Source: Inia geoffrensis
Lineage: Eukaryota > Chordata > Mammalia > Artiodactyla > Iniidae
Assembly (NCBI GenBank): GCA_036417435.1
Contig: CM070905.1
Coordinates: 24,963,592-25,027,591 of the forward strand
DNA: 64,000 bases
Reading direction: 5' to 3'
A program made the translations under genes and the position numbers. Under the pieces are notes generated by a model. It was given only the letters and a program-made list of their open reading frames with translations, was not told the origin of the DNA and made no database searches. Shown in pieces: positions 42,187 to 53,020 of this stretch. Each line of letters opens with the position of its first letter. Within the stretch, counting starts at the first letter, position 1.

Positions 42187-42993
42187 TGTTGAGGGGGTTT
42201 CGTACACAGCACCAAGCCGTTCTCAGGACACCAGCTGGGTGTCCTACAGTTCAATTCAAATCTGACACTATCTACCTGGAGATAGATTCCGATTCTACAG
42301 GTTACGGGCTCAGTTTCATCAAGACCAAATCCCTCCACCCACCCACAATTTCAGACATCAGTTGCAAGCCCAGGTTGTTACCCGTACTTCTGACCGACTG
42401 GCTATAGATCAAAGATTCCCACAACCCCTTCTCTCTTTGGGTTTGATTAATTTGCTAGAGTGGCTCACAGAACTCAGAGAAACACTTGACGTACTAGATT
42501 ACTGGTTTATTATAAAAGAATGTAACTCAGGAACAGCCAAGATGGAAGAGATGCATGGGGCGATGTATGGGGAAAGGACACGGAGCTTTCCATGCTGTCT
42601 TCAGGTGCACCGTGTTCCTCAAATCTCCATATCTTCACCACCCTGTAAGCTCTCCAAACCCCATCCTTTTTGGTTTTTTATGGTGGCTTCAGTACATAGC
42701 CATTGTTGACCAACTCACTGGCCACTGGTGACTGAACTCAGTCTCCAGACCCTCTTCCCTCCCCAGTGGTCAGGAGATGGGACTGGAAGTTCCAACCCTT
42801 TAATCACTTGGTTGACTGTCTTGGCAACCAGCCCCCATCTTTAGGTACATTCCAAAAGTCACCTCATTTACATAACAAAAGACACCTTTATCGATTTCAT
42901 CACTCAGGAAATTACAAGCCTCTTAGGAGCGCTGGGCCAGAAATGGGACGAAGACCAAATATGTACTTCTTATTATAAATCACGGTTTCACAC
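42187..42993 (-). mobile_element. Near-complete ERVL-type solo LTR
   Basis: Read on the minus strand it starts TGTGAAACCGTGATTTATAA and ends CCCCCTCAACA, about 807 bases with TG...CA ends. An AATAAA signal lies at 42511-42506, followed by the GAGTTCTGTGAGCCACTCTA block. Its last 250 bases match the LTR at the window start. No retroviral genes adjoin it, so it is a solo LTR. The exact subfamily is not named; ERVL or MaLR class is inferred. Confidence 0.75.
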
Positions 42994-43199
42994 TGTTCAT
43001 CCTCCTGCACTGCATTCAGTGCTCAGGCTTCTCTGGAAAGTTCTGCCTTCAGAACTTTTGTCGTTTTAGAACTTTCCCCCTGCTCTTCTCAAAAGACATC
43101 TGTTTCTTTCCTTCTGCAAGGATGACCCTCTTCTTATACCTTCAGTAAGAAGGGACCAATGAAATAAAAACTTTCAAGAGCAATAATTCAGGTTGGTAG
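42994..43199. other. No gene or named repeat seen
   Basis: Unassigned spacer between the LTR and an L2. It holds a TCTGCCTTCAGAACTTTTG stretch with no known match. Confidence 0.5.
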
Positions 43200-44165
43200 G
43201 GAGAAGTGGTGCTGAAGTTGATGTTCACCCCGACCTCCCTCCAACCCTAAGGGATACTTGACTCGGACTCACACCTGGGCTAAGGCAGTGCTCCCACCGT
43301 GTCCCCTATCTCAGTGAACGGCCCTTACATCCACCCAGCCGGAAAATGAGGGGTCATCACTGCCTCTTTCTTCTCGCTCATCCCCCCCTCCACAGTCCCT
43401 ACTGATTTGAATCTGTCACCTTTGCCCACCGCCCTGCTTCCGGCTCCGTCCACATCCCCGCAGCCTCTCCTCTGGATGGTTACGACAGCCTCCTAAAGTG
43501 CTCTCTATTCTTGTTCTTTTCTGATTTATTCTTCACAGAGTAGGCAGACTGACCTTTAAAAAATGAGAACTAGACATGTCACTCCATGGCTAAAGATCCC
43601 CCTAGTGGCTTCTCTTTGTGCTTAGACTTGAATCTAAACTTTTTAGCCTCACCTGTCCGGGCCCCTGCCTGTCTCAAGCTCCACTTCATGCATCCCTCCG
43701 CCCCCCACCCTGCCCCCCGTCCTGGTTGCCAGTAGGCACACCAGACTTCTCGCTGTTTTTTCCCCCAAGGCGTTGGATTCACTGCTGTATCAAGCCCTTC
43801 GCACAGGTTCTTCTCTTTACTTGAAAAGTTCTTTCCTCCTTCACCTCTTTGCACTGCTCCTTGCTCAGTTGTCTTCAGCGGAGCTGAAACATCACTTTCG
43901 CAGGGCAGGCTTCCCTGACCATCCTCTCCTATCACGCTGGGTTTGGCCCATGTTAAGAGCGCCCCTGCACCCTCCCTCCTCCTTCAAGCCTCTCCTAATA
44001 TTTTTATTTATGTATGTATTGTTTGGTTTCCCTTGAGGACTGTAAGCTTAATGAGGGCAGGGGTCCTGGACTCTTTATTCTCAGCACTGAACCCCCAGGC
44101 CCTAAGACGGTGCCTAGGGAACACTTAGTAAATGTAATAAATGTCTGTGGCTGATTGATTTAAAT
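43200..44165 (+). mobile_element. Long L2 LINE 3' half
   Basis: About 960 bases of L2 in forward order: CCCCTATCTCAGTGAACGGC, TGACCTTTAAAAAATGAGAA, ATGTCACTCCATGGCTAAAG, GGCTTCTCTTTGTGCTTAGA, GGGCAGGCTTCCCTGACCAT, CTGTAAGCTTAATGAGGGCA and GAACACTTAGTAAATGTAAT. It is the longest L2 here. The old reverse-transcriptase end is riddled with stops. Confidence 0.88.
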
Positions 44166-44773
44166 TCTTGACTGCATTTCTGTGTATTGATTGTACACAC
44201 ACACACACGCACATACCCACATTTAAATTTCTCAGCATCATTTACCTGTAAACCTGGGTCAGTGTGGCTGGTTTAAAAACTCACCAAGTGTCTAGAGATG
44301 AAATTTGCATGAATTATTTTTGTGTTGCTTTTGTTTTGTGTTGAGTGGCTAGAGCCACCCAGTTTGTCACTGAAGAATAAATAGAAATATTTCATTAGCA
44401 AATCCTTCTATCTGACTATCTTTCTTACCAGTGATATTACAGAAGACAGCATTTCCAGTGTGCAAGTTGGGAATTGAACTTGGGAAGGTACCTGTCAGTT
44501 GGCAGATTTTAAAAAGAAGACTCATCACTCAAGTGGTGAAGTGAATTTTAAAGAATACATCCTGAGACTCTATAGGGGAGTAGGAACATAATCTTGAGTT
44601 TCTCATTTCTAAGGCTAGAGTAAAAAATCTCCAGGTCCTGGAGTTTATTGGAGGCAAACTAACCTTTGCAAATCTAGGTTTAATTTCGTTTTTGATAAGT
44701 GGTCCAAGAACAAAACCTAGGAATCTAGACCTATAGCATCCAAGCAGTTTTTTAAAAGAAATGTGATTTATTT
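44166..44773. other. No gene seen; short (CA)n
   Basis: A (CA)n patch at about 44193-44209 lies in otherwise unassigned A+T-rich DNA. Confidence 0.5.
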
Positions 44774-45014
44774 AAAAGGTTAGGAGTCGGGCTTCCCAGG
44801 TGGCACAGTGGTTGAGAGTCCGCCTGCCGATGCAGGGGACACGGGTTCGTGCCCCGGTCCGGGAAGATCCCACTATGCCGCGGAGCGGCTGGGTCCGTGA
44901 GCCATGGCCGCTGAGCCTGCGCGTCCGGAGCCTGTGCTCCGCAACGGCAGAGGCCACGGCAGTGAGAGGTCCGCGTACCACAAAAAAATAAAATAAAATA
45001 AAAGTTTAGGCGTC
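44774..45014 (+). mobile_element. CHR SINE, short (CHR-2-like) form
   Basis: AAAAGGTTAGGAGTC (44774-44788) and AAAAGTTTAGGCGTC (45000-45014) form a 15-bp duplication with two mismatches, so this copy has had time to decay. The body goes from GGGCTTCCCAGGTGGCACAG to GTGAGAGGTCCGCGTACC, and the tail is (AAAAT)n. Confidence 0.95.
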
Positions 45015-45114
45015 AAAAATAACATACGATTAATCTAAAGTCATGAAACTATGGAAATAACTCTAATGTCATGTATTACTGAATATATAGAGGTTATTTA
45101 TGAAGCACTTTCAC

Positions 45115-45300
45115 ATAGCAAAGTCCAAGTCGGTCTGACTCCAGATACCATCCTTTGACCTTGGACAGACTCCAGGTTTGAACCAGCTATGCCTTCTAGT
45201 AGCTGTGTGACCTGGCAGGTTATCCTTTTGCAGTCTTACGTTCCTCATCTATAATAATAGTTGCCATCTCATCCAGCTGTTGGGGATTAAATGACATGAA
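45115..45300 (-). mobile_element. MIR SINE
   Basis: CAGACTCCAGGTTTGAACCA, GTAGCTGTGTGACCTGGCAG, CTTACGTTCCTCATCTATAA and GGGGATTAAATGACATGAAC are reversed MIR blocks. Confidence 0.85.
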
Positions 45301-45334
45301 CTCTCCCTGAAGAGTATCATGGCCGCTGAGATGG

Positions 45335-45895
45335 CCTTGCAGCTTCTATGATGGTCCTCACCACAACAGCCAGAGTGATTCTTTTTAAAATCAGCCAGAT
45401 CACGTAACTCCTCTGCTGGAAACCTTTCAGTGGCTTCTCATTTCCATCAGAGTAAGGCCTACCAGGGCCTCCACCCTCTGGCCCCTGGAAGCTCTCTGGC
45501 TTCATCTCCTGTTTTCTCTGCTTCATCTGTCGCAGAAACACTGGCCTCCTTGCTGTTCCCTGAATACATTAGGAACACTGGCCACGGGCCTTTGTGCTCC
45601 CTCCCTACCTCTTTCAAGGCTTTGCTCATGGACCTTCTCAAGGGGACCTGCTGACCACTTTGTACAGCCCTGGACTCTTGCCCACTCTCCGACCCCCATG
45701 CCCTCCTCTATCTACCCTTCTTCTCTCATGTATTATTTGCTCTATTTTTTATTGTTTGCTTCCCTCTGTTAAATGGTGAGCTTCATGAGAGCAGGAATCT
45801 TTGTTTGGTTCACTGATATATTTCAAGCGCCCAGAACAGTACCTGGTGTATAGTGTTCAGTAGGTATTGGGTGAATGAATGAATTCGGAATGCAG
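45335..45895 (+). mobile_element. L2 LINE 3' half
   Basis: CCACAACAGCCAGAGTGATT, CAGCCAGATCACGTAACTCC, TCTGCTGGAAACCTTTCAGT, CACTGGCCTCCTTGCTGTTC, GGTGAGCTTCATGAGAGCAG and CAGAACAGTACCTGGTGTAT are in L2 order, ending in the GTGAATGAATGAATT tail. Confidence 0.88.
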
Positions 45896-46016
45896 TCATT
45901 TAGTACAGCATCTGGCACATCCTAGACATTGAAGAAATGTTGGCCAGTTTTCTTTCTGATTTAACGAGAGGATGAGATTTTTGCATTGGTTTTAAAGAAC
46001 ATATAGCAGCAATTTA

Positions 46017-46081
46017 AGAAAAAAGAAGAAGAGAAGAAAAAGGGAAAAAGGAAAGAGGGAAGGAGAGAGAAGAGGAAAGGG
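46017..46081 (+). repeat. Purine-rich (GAA)n/(GGAAA)n tract
   Basis: About 65 bases of almost pure A and G. Long homopurine stretches can form triplex structure; that is a general property and not shown here. Confidence 0.85.
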
Positions 46082-46224
46082 AACCATGGACATGAGAGAT
46101 GGTAGAGGGATCAGAGATGAGGGAGCTAAAAAAGAGATTTCTAAAAAAGCTGCTTTGGCTTGCTTCCCTGCTTGTTCCCCAGACCCTCAAAGTAGAGTGA
46201 AAGTTGTAAGATTTAATATGGTGT

Positions 46225-46440
46225 ATATCAGGATGGGCAGGCTTCTGTAAAGGGCCAGATGGTAAATAGTTCAAGCTTTGCGGGCCATTTGGTCTCTGTC
46301 AACTACTCAACTCTGCCATTGTAGTTTGCTAGCAGTATATGTAAGCAAATGGGTGCGGCTATGTTCTGATAAGCTTTTTCTTTTCTTAATCTTATTTTTC
46401 TGCAAAGCAGGTTGTCTAGGCTATAGTTTGCTGACCCCTG
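46225..46440 (+). mobile_element. hAT-type MER DNA transposon relic
   Basis: TTCTGTAAAGGGCCAGATGG, AGCTTTGCGGGCCATTTGGT, CTACTCAACTCTGCCATTGT, GCAAATGGGTGCGGCTATGT and TATAGTTTGCTGACCCCTGG are the standard text of a common nonautonomous hAT element. I recognise the element but am unsure of its MER number. Confidence 0.75.
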
Positions 46441-46914
46441 GCCCAATTTATATTGTTGCCAAATATTCAATATGCACCGCAGTGTAGGGATTAAATGAAG
46501 GAAAGTCTAAGTATCTATATCAAGACCCAGTCATGATAAGAACTCACATCAAACTAGGAATGCAATGAGCCTTCCTTACCCTGATAAAGAGTATCTGACA
46601 AAAAATTAAGGCAACATAAATCTTAAAGGTGAAACTTTAGAATATATCTGTCAAAGAGAGTAAGACAGGAATGTTCCTATTTCCTGCTCCACTTATCATG
46701 ATACTGTTAGTCCTGGATAACATACTAAGACAAGAAAGAGAAATATTTACAGACATAAGGAAGAAGGAAGAAACTCAATTTGTTCTTTCTGGTAGGTTAT
46801 ATCATTATTAAAATAAATTCGAAGATCATCTACAAACTATTTGAACTCACAAGAGAGTCTGCAAGGCTGCCAGATATAACATCAATTTATGCAAATTAAT
46901 AATATTCTTATAAT

Positions 46915-47140
46915 AATAAAAGCTAACCTTTACATTGGATTATTATGCACCAGGCATGTATTAACTTATTTACTTCTCACAACCACCTTATGTGGTAGCA
47001 CTGTTATTATTTCCATTTGAAATTTGAGAAAACTGAGTCACAGAGAGTTTAAAGAATTTGTCCATGGTGACAGTTGGTACGTGATGAAATCCGGGTAAAC
47101 TGACTCTAGAATTCGTGATAATGCTTCTCTTCCTCTTATA
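46915..47140 (+). mobile_element. MIR SINE nested in the L1M
   Basis: ATAAAAGCTAACCTTTACAT, GCACCAGGCATGTATTAACT, TTACTTCTCACAACCACCTT, GAGAAAACTGAGTCACAGAG and AACTGACTCTAGAATTCGTG are full-length MIR order. Confidence 0.9.
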
Positions 47141-47690
47141 CACCAGAAATAGAGAAATAGCCCATTAAAAATGTAATAGAATAAATACTTTTCATGATAT
47201 CAACTAAAACGATATGGTCCTTTGGAATAAACGTAAGAAATATCTGTAGAATCATTATGGAGAAAATATAAACATTACTGAGAGATAAAGAAGAAGACCT
47301 GAGTAACCAGTGAGATAACACTATGTTTATTTAAATTCACATATTAGATGTTTCAACACTGCAAGGTTGTGTTAATGGTGTGTGCGTGTGTGTGTGATAT
47401 TTGACAGAATCTAAAACTCAGATGCAAACGCAACATTGCAAGAGTAGACAGACAATTCTGAAATAAACGAGGAAAAAGGAAAAAAACAAGGATTTGTTTG
47501 TATATTGATTTATAAAAAGGTTTTAGCACATGGCAAAGTTTGGGATTTGGAATTAGCACAGGGGTAGACAAATATATCAAATAGAACAGAATATGTAGCT
47601 TGACAAGGTGCTCACACACATATGGGACCTTGGTATATGATGGGAGTGGGATTGCCTATAAGTACAGAAAGAATGAATTCTTCATTGTTT

Positions 47691-47709
47691 TTTGTTGTTG
47701 TTGTTGTTA
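47691..47709 (+). repeat. (GTT)n simple repeat
   Basis: Five to six GTT units, 47693-47708, inside the L1M relic. Confidence 0.85.
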
Positions 47710-48489
47710 AGAAATTAAACTAGGTCACTACCTTACACCATTTATTTTTACTTAAGATGTATTCAGGAGCATATGTGAAAAAGAAAACTTCATAACTGTA
47801 TGTAGGAAATACAGTTGTAACACAGATGATAGATGAAGATAATGGAGGATATCTTTATGAAATCAGGGTAAGGAAAAACCAATGGATTGGACTACTTGAA
47901 ATTAGAGATCTGAATGACTAAAGACCCCACGACAAGTGTAAAAGTAGGCCACACCCTGGTGGAAGATATTGACATAAATGTCAGACCAAAGACTCCTTCC
48001 CAGAGGTTATTTTTAAAAAGGCAAATAATAGTCAAATAGAAAGATGAGCAAAGAATATGTCCCACATAGAAGAGGAAATCCAGAGAGTCAGGACCTGTAT
48101 GAAGATCAGTCACACTAGTGAGTAATCAGGAAAAATGTAAATTAACAGAAAACGGAGATGCCATTTTACTCATATCTGATAGGAAAAAGAAAAAAACCCC
48201 TGATAACGCCAAGTGCTGATGAGCAGGTAGGAACGCAGTGAGAGTGAAAGGTGGTCAACCTCTTTGGAGAGAAATTTGATAATATCTCGTACACATATCC
48301 CATGACCTAGTAGTTCTACTCTAGGTAAATGCCTTAGGGGGACTTTTGCATATGTATACAAGGATTTCATGCAATATTGTTTACAATATCAGAAACTTAG
48401 GGAAAATTCCAATAAACCTTACCATAGAAATGGATAAATAAATTCTGAAGTATGCATAAAATAGGTTATTCTAGAAGTTAAATGAACTG

Positions 48490-48690
48490 AATTTCTATTA
48501 CTCATTCAACAAATATTGAAGGCATTGTTTATGTGCTCAGGATACATTATGGAATAAAACAAAAAAAAAATCCCTCTATTTCTTTTGCAGTCTAATGGTG
48601 AGAAGGCAACATACTATAAACAAAGCGAATGAGTAAATATAATAGCATGTTGAAAGTTGATAAGTGCAATGGAACAGATTAATCAATAGT
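48490..48690 (-). mobile_element. L2 LINE fragment nested in the L1M
   Basis: ACTCATTCAACAAATATTGA, GTGCTCAGGATACATTATGG, TGCAGTCTAATGGTGAGAAG and GTTGATAAGTGCAATGGAAC are reversed L2 blocks interrupting the L1M 3' region. Confidence 0.75.
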
Positions 48691-49010
48691 AATAGATTTT
48701 GAAGTCATACATTTGAACTGATAAAAGAGGATTTCAGGAAATAAAACAAAAATCTGAAAAAAAATCCCCTGTAGTACTTACAGGTACATAGAAATGGAGT
48801 AAAACATGAAAATAGTACTGAATATGCAGAGAGAGAGAGAGGGAGAAGTGGGATTCAGGAAATATAAATTACTTCATCTGTAACTTTTTTAAATAAAAAA
48901 AATCTGAAGCAAATATGACAAAATGTGATTTTAAAATTTTGGATGGTGGATACATAGGTATGGCTATATTTTCCATGTGCTTTTTAGAATATTGAAAGAA
49001 GTGATTGAAT

Positions 49011-49596
49011 AAGAAAATGCCCATCTCACAGAAGGAGGCAGTGAATGTGAGACTTTGCTGCTATTACTGTGATATTGTTCCTATTTAATTCTCTGCCCAC
49101 AGTGGCCTTAAATAGCCCTCAACCTACCTGACTCCATTCCTGGCTGGACTTTGCCACTGAATTAGCTCTACTGCCCTACTTGACAAGAAGGGATTTGGCA
49201 TTTTGAGCCAAACTTTGTTACTTAAACTTCGTTACTAAAATTAAACTTGCTTGTTTTTTTTGTTTGTTTGTTTTGTTTCTTTGGCTAAACTCTAGTTCTA
49301 AAGTGCACCTACAGAGAGACACTGCATAATTTAGGTATATTGCTAGTCAAGGATTTGTTTTAATTACTTTTAATACCTAAAGTGTACTAGGACTTTTAAA
49401 TAGACTCCATTTGAAGGTCCACGTGGAGAGGTTGATATGTCTTTTTACGCTTAACCTCTCCAGGGCGAAGCATGTTAGCCATCCAGGTGGATCTTCCTTC
49501 CCTACGGCAGGCAGGTAGAGTTAAGGGGAGGGTGGGTTCCCCACTCTTCACTGGGGGACGGGGACTCTCCAGCTCATGAGCTTGCTTCAGCTTCAC

Positions 49597-49598
<2 letters not shown>
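49011..49598. other. No gene seen; T/GTTT-rich patch
   Basis: Bases 49251-49281 are a (GTTT)n-like patch. The rest is unassigned. A 97-codon minus frame at 49396-49689 runs through the microsatellite and is rejected. Confidence 0.5.

Positions 49599-49643
<45 letters not shown>
49599..49643 (+). repeat. (GT)22 microsatellite
   Basis: Uninterrupted GT dinucleotides from 49599 to 49643, about 22 units. Such a tract is likely polymorphic in length. Confidence 0.98.
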
Positions 49644-49644
<1 letters not shown>

Positions 49645-49954
49645 CAGAGCTACTGCTTGCCTCTCTACTCTGAGCAAGGCCTTGGGCATGGCTCAAGAAA
49701 GTTAGGTCCCAAGAAGAGTTTAAAAGCATAAACTTAACATGGCATGTGAAAAGGATAAAGAACAGAAGTCAAGCTTGTCTTTGGTATTCTCCAACTCCCT
49801 TTTCAGGACTCCGTGCCCCTCATCTCCTGCAACTTCTTGGCCACTGCTCTTCTAGAAGCCCAGTGCCTCACCATGCACTGGCTACCCAGCATTTTCCTCA
49901 GGTGATTCCAGAGCCACCTGTTTGTCATGGATTTTGTCTTTAAAATTATTCCTT
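49644..49954. other. No gene seen; possible L2 scrap
   Basis: CTTCTTGGCCACTGCTCTTC near 49828-49850 faintly recalls L2 text. A 65-codon plus frame (49746-49943) is unsupported. Confidence 0.4.
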
Positions 49955-50390
49955 TTTCCATTTGCAACAACATGGATGGACCTAGAGATTGTCATACTGA
50001 GTGAAGTCAGACATAGAAAGACAAATATCATATGATATCGCTTATATATGTGGAATCTGAAAAAAAAAAGGGTACAAGTGAACTTATTTACAAAACAGAA
50101 GTAGGATCACGGATGTAAAAAACAAACTTATGGTTACCAGGGGATAAGGTGGGGAGGGATAAATTGGGAGATTGGGACTGACATGTACATACTACATATA
50201 TAATAGATAACAAATAGGAACCTGTTGTATAACACAGGAAACTCTACTCAGTACTCTGTAATGACCTATATGGAAAAAGAATCTAAAAAAAGAGTGGCTA
50301 TATTATATGTATAACTGGTTCATTTTGCTGTACACCTGAAACTAACACAACATTGTAAATCAACAATACTCCAATAAAAATTGAACAAAC
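49955..50390 (+). mobile_element. L1 LINE 3' end
   Basis: The end of ORF2 and the 3' UTR are intact in order: CAACAACATGGATGGACCTA, GACAAATATCATATGATATC, GGTTACCAGGGGATAAGGTG, AATAGGAACCTGTTGTATAA, CTGTACACCTGAAACTAACA and CAACAATACTCCAATAAAAA at the tail. Confidence 0.93.
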
Positions 50391-50428
50391 AGAAAACATA
50401 TCTTGTACAACTTGTACGAAGAAATATA

Positions 50429-50770
50429 GACCTACCTCATTTAATTTAAAAGTAATTTAAAAAATTTTTTTTAAATTTATTTGTTTTTACTTTTGACCGT
50501 GTTGGGTCTTTGTTGCTGCGCGTGGGCTTTCTCTAGTTGCAGTGAGCGGGGGCTTCTTCGTTGTGGTGAGCTTCTCTTGTTGCAGAGCACGCTCTAGGCG
50601 CGCGGGCTTCAGTAGTTATGGCACACGGGCTCAGTAGTTGTGGCGCACAGGCTTAGTTGCTCCGCGACATATGGGATCTTCCTGAACCAGGGCTTGAACC
50701 CGTGTGCCCTGCATTGGCAGGCAGATTCTTAACCACCGTGCCACCAGGGAAGCCCCGACCTACCTCATTT
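50429..50770 (-). mobile_element. CHR SINE, long form
   Basis: A perfect 14-bp duplication, GACCTACCTCATTT, lies at 50429-50442 and 50757-50770. The reversed body has GTGTTGGGTCTTTGTTGCTG, GGCACACGGGCTCAGTAGTT, GCTTGAACCCGTGTGCCCTG and the reversed head GCCACCAGGGAAGCCCC. Confidence 0.96.
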
Positions 50771-50774
50771 TATA

Positions 50775-50892
50775 ACATGGTTGTATGATGTTTCATTGTG
50801 TGGATATGCTGTATTTTATTTGATTAGTTCCTTTTTGATTAACATTTAGGTTGTTTTCAGTTCTGTGCTATAATAAACAGTGCTTCAATGAA
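50775..50892 (-). mobile_element. Old L1 ORF2-end scrap
   Basis: GATGTTTCATTGTGTGGATA, AACATTTAGGTTGTTTTCAG and CTATAATAAACAGTGCTTCA correspond to the reversed L1 ORF2 3' part (compare 9760-9870). It is heavily diverged. Confidence 0.65.
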
Positions 50893-50899
50893 AAAAAAA

Positions 50900-51295
50900 T
50901 TATTCCTTTTTCTTTCCCTTCGCACAACCTTATCGCCCCTCAAACCTTCCCACTTTATCTCAATCAAAACCATTGCCCCTCTGTGTCTTCGCACCTGCCA
51001 TTTCTCAGCTCTCCTGTCTAGATAGAATATGTGTCCTTGCTTTCCGTTGGTCCACTCTGCCAGGCTCAGGTGTTGACCTGTTGTGATCCCATTACTCACG
51101 CTGCAGACACTTATTCTTCCCTGTCTCTGCTCTGGGAGCTCTTTATACATAACCTCTATTACCACATCTCACACTGTTGGTACATTTAAGTTCCTCTTTA
51201 ATGGTAGAGGATACGTTTTATTCATTTGTGTTTCTCTGGCACATAGCATAGTGCCTGATCATGAGTACTGAATGGATGAATGAATGAATGAATGG
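50900..51295 (+). mobile_element. L2 LINE 3' end with (AATG)n tail
   Basis: CTCTGTGTCTTCGCACCTGC, GAGCTCTTTATACATAACCT, TTCATTTGTGTTTCTCTGGC and CACATAGCATAGTGCCTGAT lead to GAATGGATGAATGAATGAAT. The (AATG)n tail at 51271-51295 is slightly expanded. Confidence 0.8.
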
Positions 51296-51599
51296 AAACT
51301 TCTATTTTATCCGTATCAGGAAGAAATCTGAACTGAGATGATACAGGTTTGCAACACTGCCCTAAAATCTGCTGATCCCAGCCTACTGTCTGAGCCTCAT
51401 TTTGTTGCCCCACTTTTGGGGTTGACTCTGGATTCTGGGGATTTCAGAAGAGGCTCCTTGCAACTTTCTGCTCTGGGTGATTTACCCCCTCCTTTAGCTG
51501 ACCACAGACATGCTAATTATGATCATTTACAGGAACTACTTTCATTTATTATTATCACCATAAAACTCTATAATTCAATATGAGGGTCATTATTTATTC
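51296..51599. other. No gene or named repeat seen
   Basis: Unassigned DNA between two L2 relics. An 81-codon plus frame at 51338-51583 has no recognised domain. Confidence 0.5.
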
Positions 51600-51665
51600 C
51601 TCTAACGTGAATTGAACATCTACTCTCAGCCCCTGTGCTAGGTACTGGAGATAAAATGATTGAAT
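51600..51665 (-). mobile_element. L2 LINE scrap
   Basis: AACATCTACTCTCAGCCCCT and GTGCTAGGTACTGGAGATAA are the reversed L2 start block. Confidence 0.6.
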
Positions 51666-52132
51666 TTTCATGTTAGGTGAACTTAGTTGCATTTTGGACT
51701 TGCCTGGAAGCTGACAAATTCTCCATTCATGCAAGCTTGTTTTTTATGTTCGTTTCCTCCCATAGCATGTTAGACAGCTCACAGCATTAAAAAAAACCCA
51801 AAACAGGCATTTTGATTTTTCCATCCCAAGGAAAGAAGGCAGGATCAAAAGGTGTGGGGTTGAGGGAGTCTGTAGCATCTTGGGGCCAAACCTCAAACAC
51901 TACCTTTGATCTTCCCACTCCAGGGTCAGCCAAGCTAGGCTGTACCACCTGTTGTTCCCTGCTTTGGAAACTCCTCGGCAGGGTCATCACTATCTTTATT
52001 AACATTATTAAGCTGGGTAGCTAGCCTGTCTTTTCACAAGGAATAAAGAGATAATTTGCAGGACAGTTATCGTCCACGTGGCCAGAATTCTTCAGTCAAT
52101 GCAGTCTGACTACACTGGTTTTTTCTTTACAG
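51666..52132. other. No gene or named repeat seen
   Basis: Unassigned DNA leading to the acceptor-like site at 52121-52132. Confidence 0.5.
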
Positions 52133-52332
52133 AGCCTGGAACAATATTTGTTTCTGAAGGCAAAAGAGAATGTTCTGTAGCTTCGTGTGATAACCACATT
52201 GGAAGACTGTCTATGTGTTGTCTGATTGGAAAGTCCTTCCTGAACTGTCCAGAACTGTGGAGGCCTCCCAGTGTGGACAGCCATGAGAACGCACTGCTCG
52301 GATTTCTGGACGTTGGGAGTATAATAAACTGA
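52133..52332 (+). other. Exon-like stretch (weak candidate)
   Basis: A strong splice-acceptor look-alike, TTTTTTCTTTACAG, ends at 52132. The following 66 codons stay open to TGA at 52330-52332, and an AATAAA (52323-52328) overlaps the stop region. The frame includes several cysteines (VASCDNHIGRLSMCCLIGKS) but matches no family I know. It could be a terminal exon, a lncRNA exon or chance. No upstream partner exon is evident. Confidence 0.15.
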
Positions 52333-52611
52333 CAAATCCAACTGCTGTGCTCTAAAATCCATCACTGATGCTGCCTGTAAGCAGTTCTCAGCCAGTGACT
52401 GAGCATGGCAGGGGTACCAAAGCAGCCCATTTCCGGGAGATATCGGACGCTTCTATGGTTTTGCCAAGCTTGCCTTAGATCTGCAGTATAGCCTCAGACC
52501 TTCCGTTCACTCTTAGACCTTCTCTTTCTCCTTCACTCAAGGTCAGACCAGCTTTACCTCCAGCCTCCACCAGCTCCCTCCTCATTTCCTCTCATAGGAG
52601 TACCCTGTAAT
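52333..52611. other. No gene or named repeat seen
   Basis: Unassigned spacer before an MLT1, pyrimidine-rich at 52490-52610. Confidence 0.5.
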
Positions 52612-53020
52612 GTATTTGTTTGCTTGGGCTGCCATGCAAATACTACAGACTGGATGGGCTTAAACTATTTATTTTCTCATAATTCTGGTGGCTAACAGTT
52701 GCAGATCAAGGGGTAGGAAGTGTTGCTTTCTTTCTGAGGCCCCTCTCCTTGGCTGGGAGATGACATTTTCTCCCTGCATCTCCATGTGGTCTTCCTTCTG
52801 TGTCTGTCTGTGTCCTAATTTCTTCTTCCTATGAGGACACCAGTCCTATTGGACTAGGGCCCATCCTAATAATTTCGTTTTAACTTAGAGACCCTTTAAC
52901 CTCTTTAAAATCCTTTTCTGTCTTTAAAGATCTCCAAACGCAGTCACATTCGGAGGTATCAGGGGTTAGGGCTTCAGCATGTGAATTTGGGTTGGCGGCT
53001 CACAATTCGGCCCATAACAC
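52612..53020 (-). mobile_element. MLT1 (MaLR) LTR
   Basis: TTGGGCTGCCATGCAAATAC, GACTGGATGGGCTTAAACTA, GATGACATTTTCTCCCTGCA, GAGGACACCAGTCCTATTGG and TTCGGCCCATAACAC are the reversed MLT1 blocks end to end, about 410 bases, near full length. Confidence 0.88.

Larger units (their letters stand above)
46490..49010 (+). mobile_element. Dead L1M/HAL1-like element with nested insertions
   Basis: ORF2-like text is recognisable in forward order. It begins GGAATGCAATGAGCCTTCCT, then CTGATAAAGAGTATCTGAC and CAAGGCTGCCAGATATAACA. After the MIR insertion come GGATTGGACTACTTGAAATT, GTGGTCAACCTCTTTGGAGA and AATGGATAAATAAATTCTGA. The 3' terminus near 48690-49010 ends in GGTATGGCTATATTTTCCAT text. MIR (46915-47140) and L2 (48490-48690) lie inside. 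Many stops and frameshifts; no open frame survives. L1M versus HAL1 is undecided. Confidence 0.7.

Noticed and set aside
42362..42709. 115-codon plus frame
   Set aside because: Antisense to an ERVL-type LTR; LTRs carry no such coding sequence on that strand.
43579..43935. 118-codon minus frame
   Set aside because: Antisense of an L2 3' half, which is pyrimidine-rich and depleted of stops on that strand.
49599..49643. Possible CRISPR-like or structured array from the regular GT pattern
   Set aside because: It is a plain dinucleotide microsatellite; there are no spacers or palindromic repeats, and the genome is mammalian.
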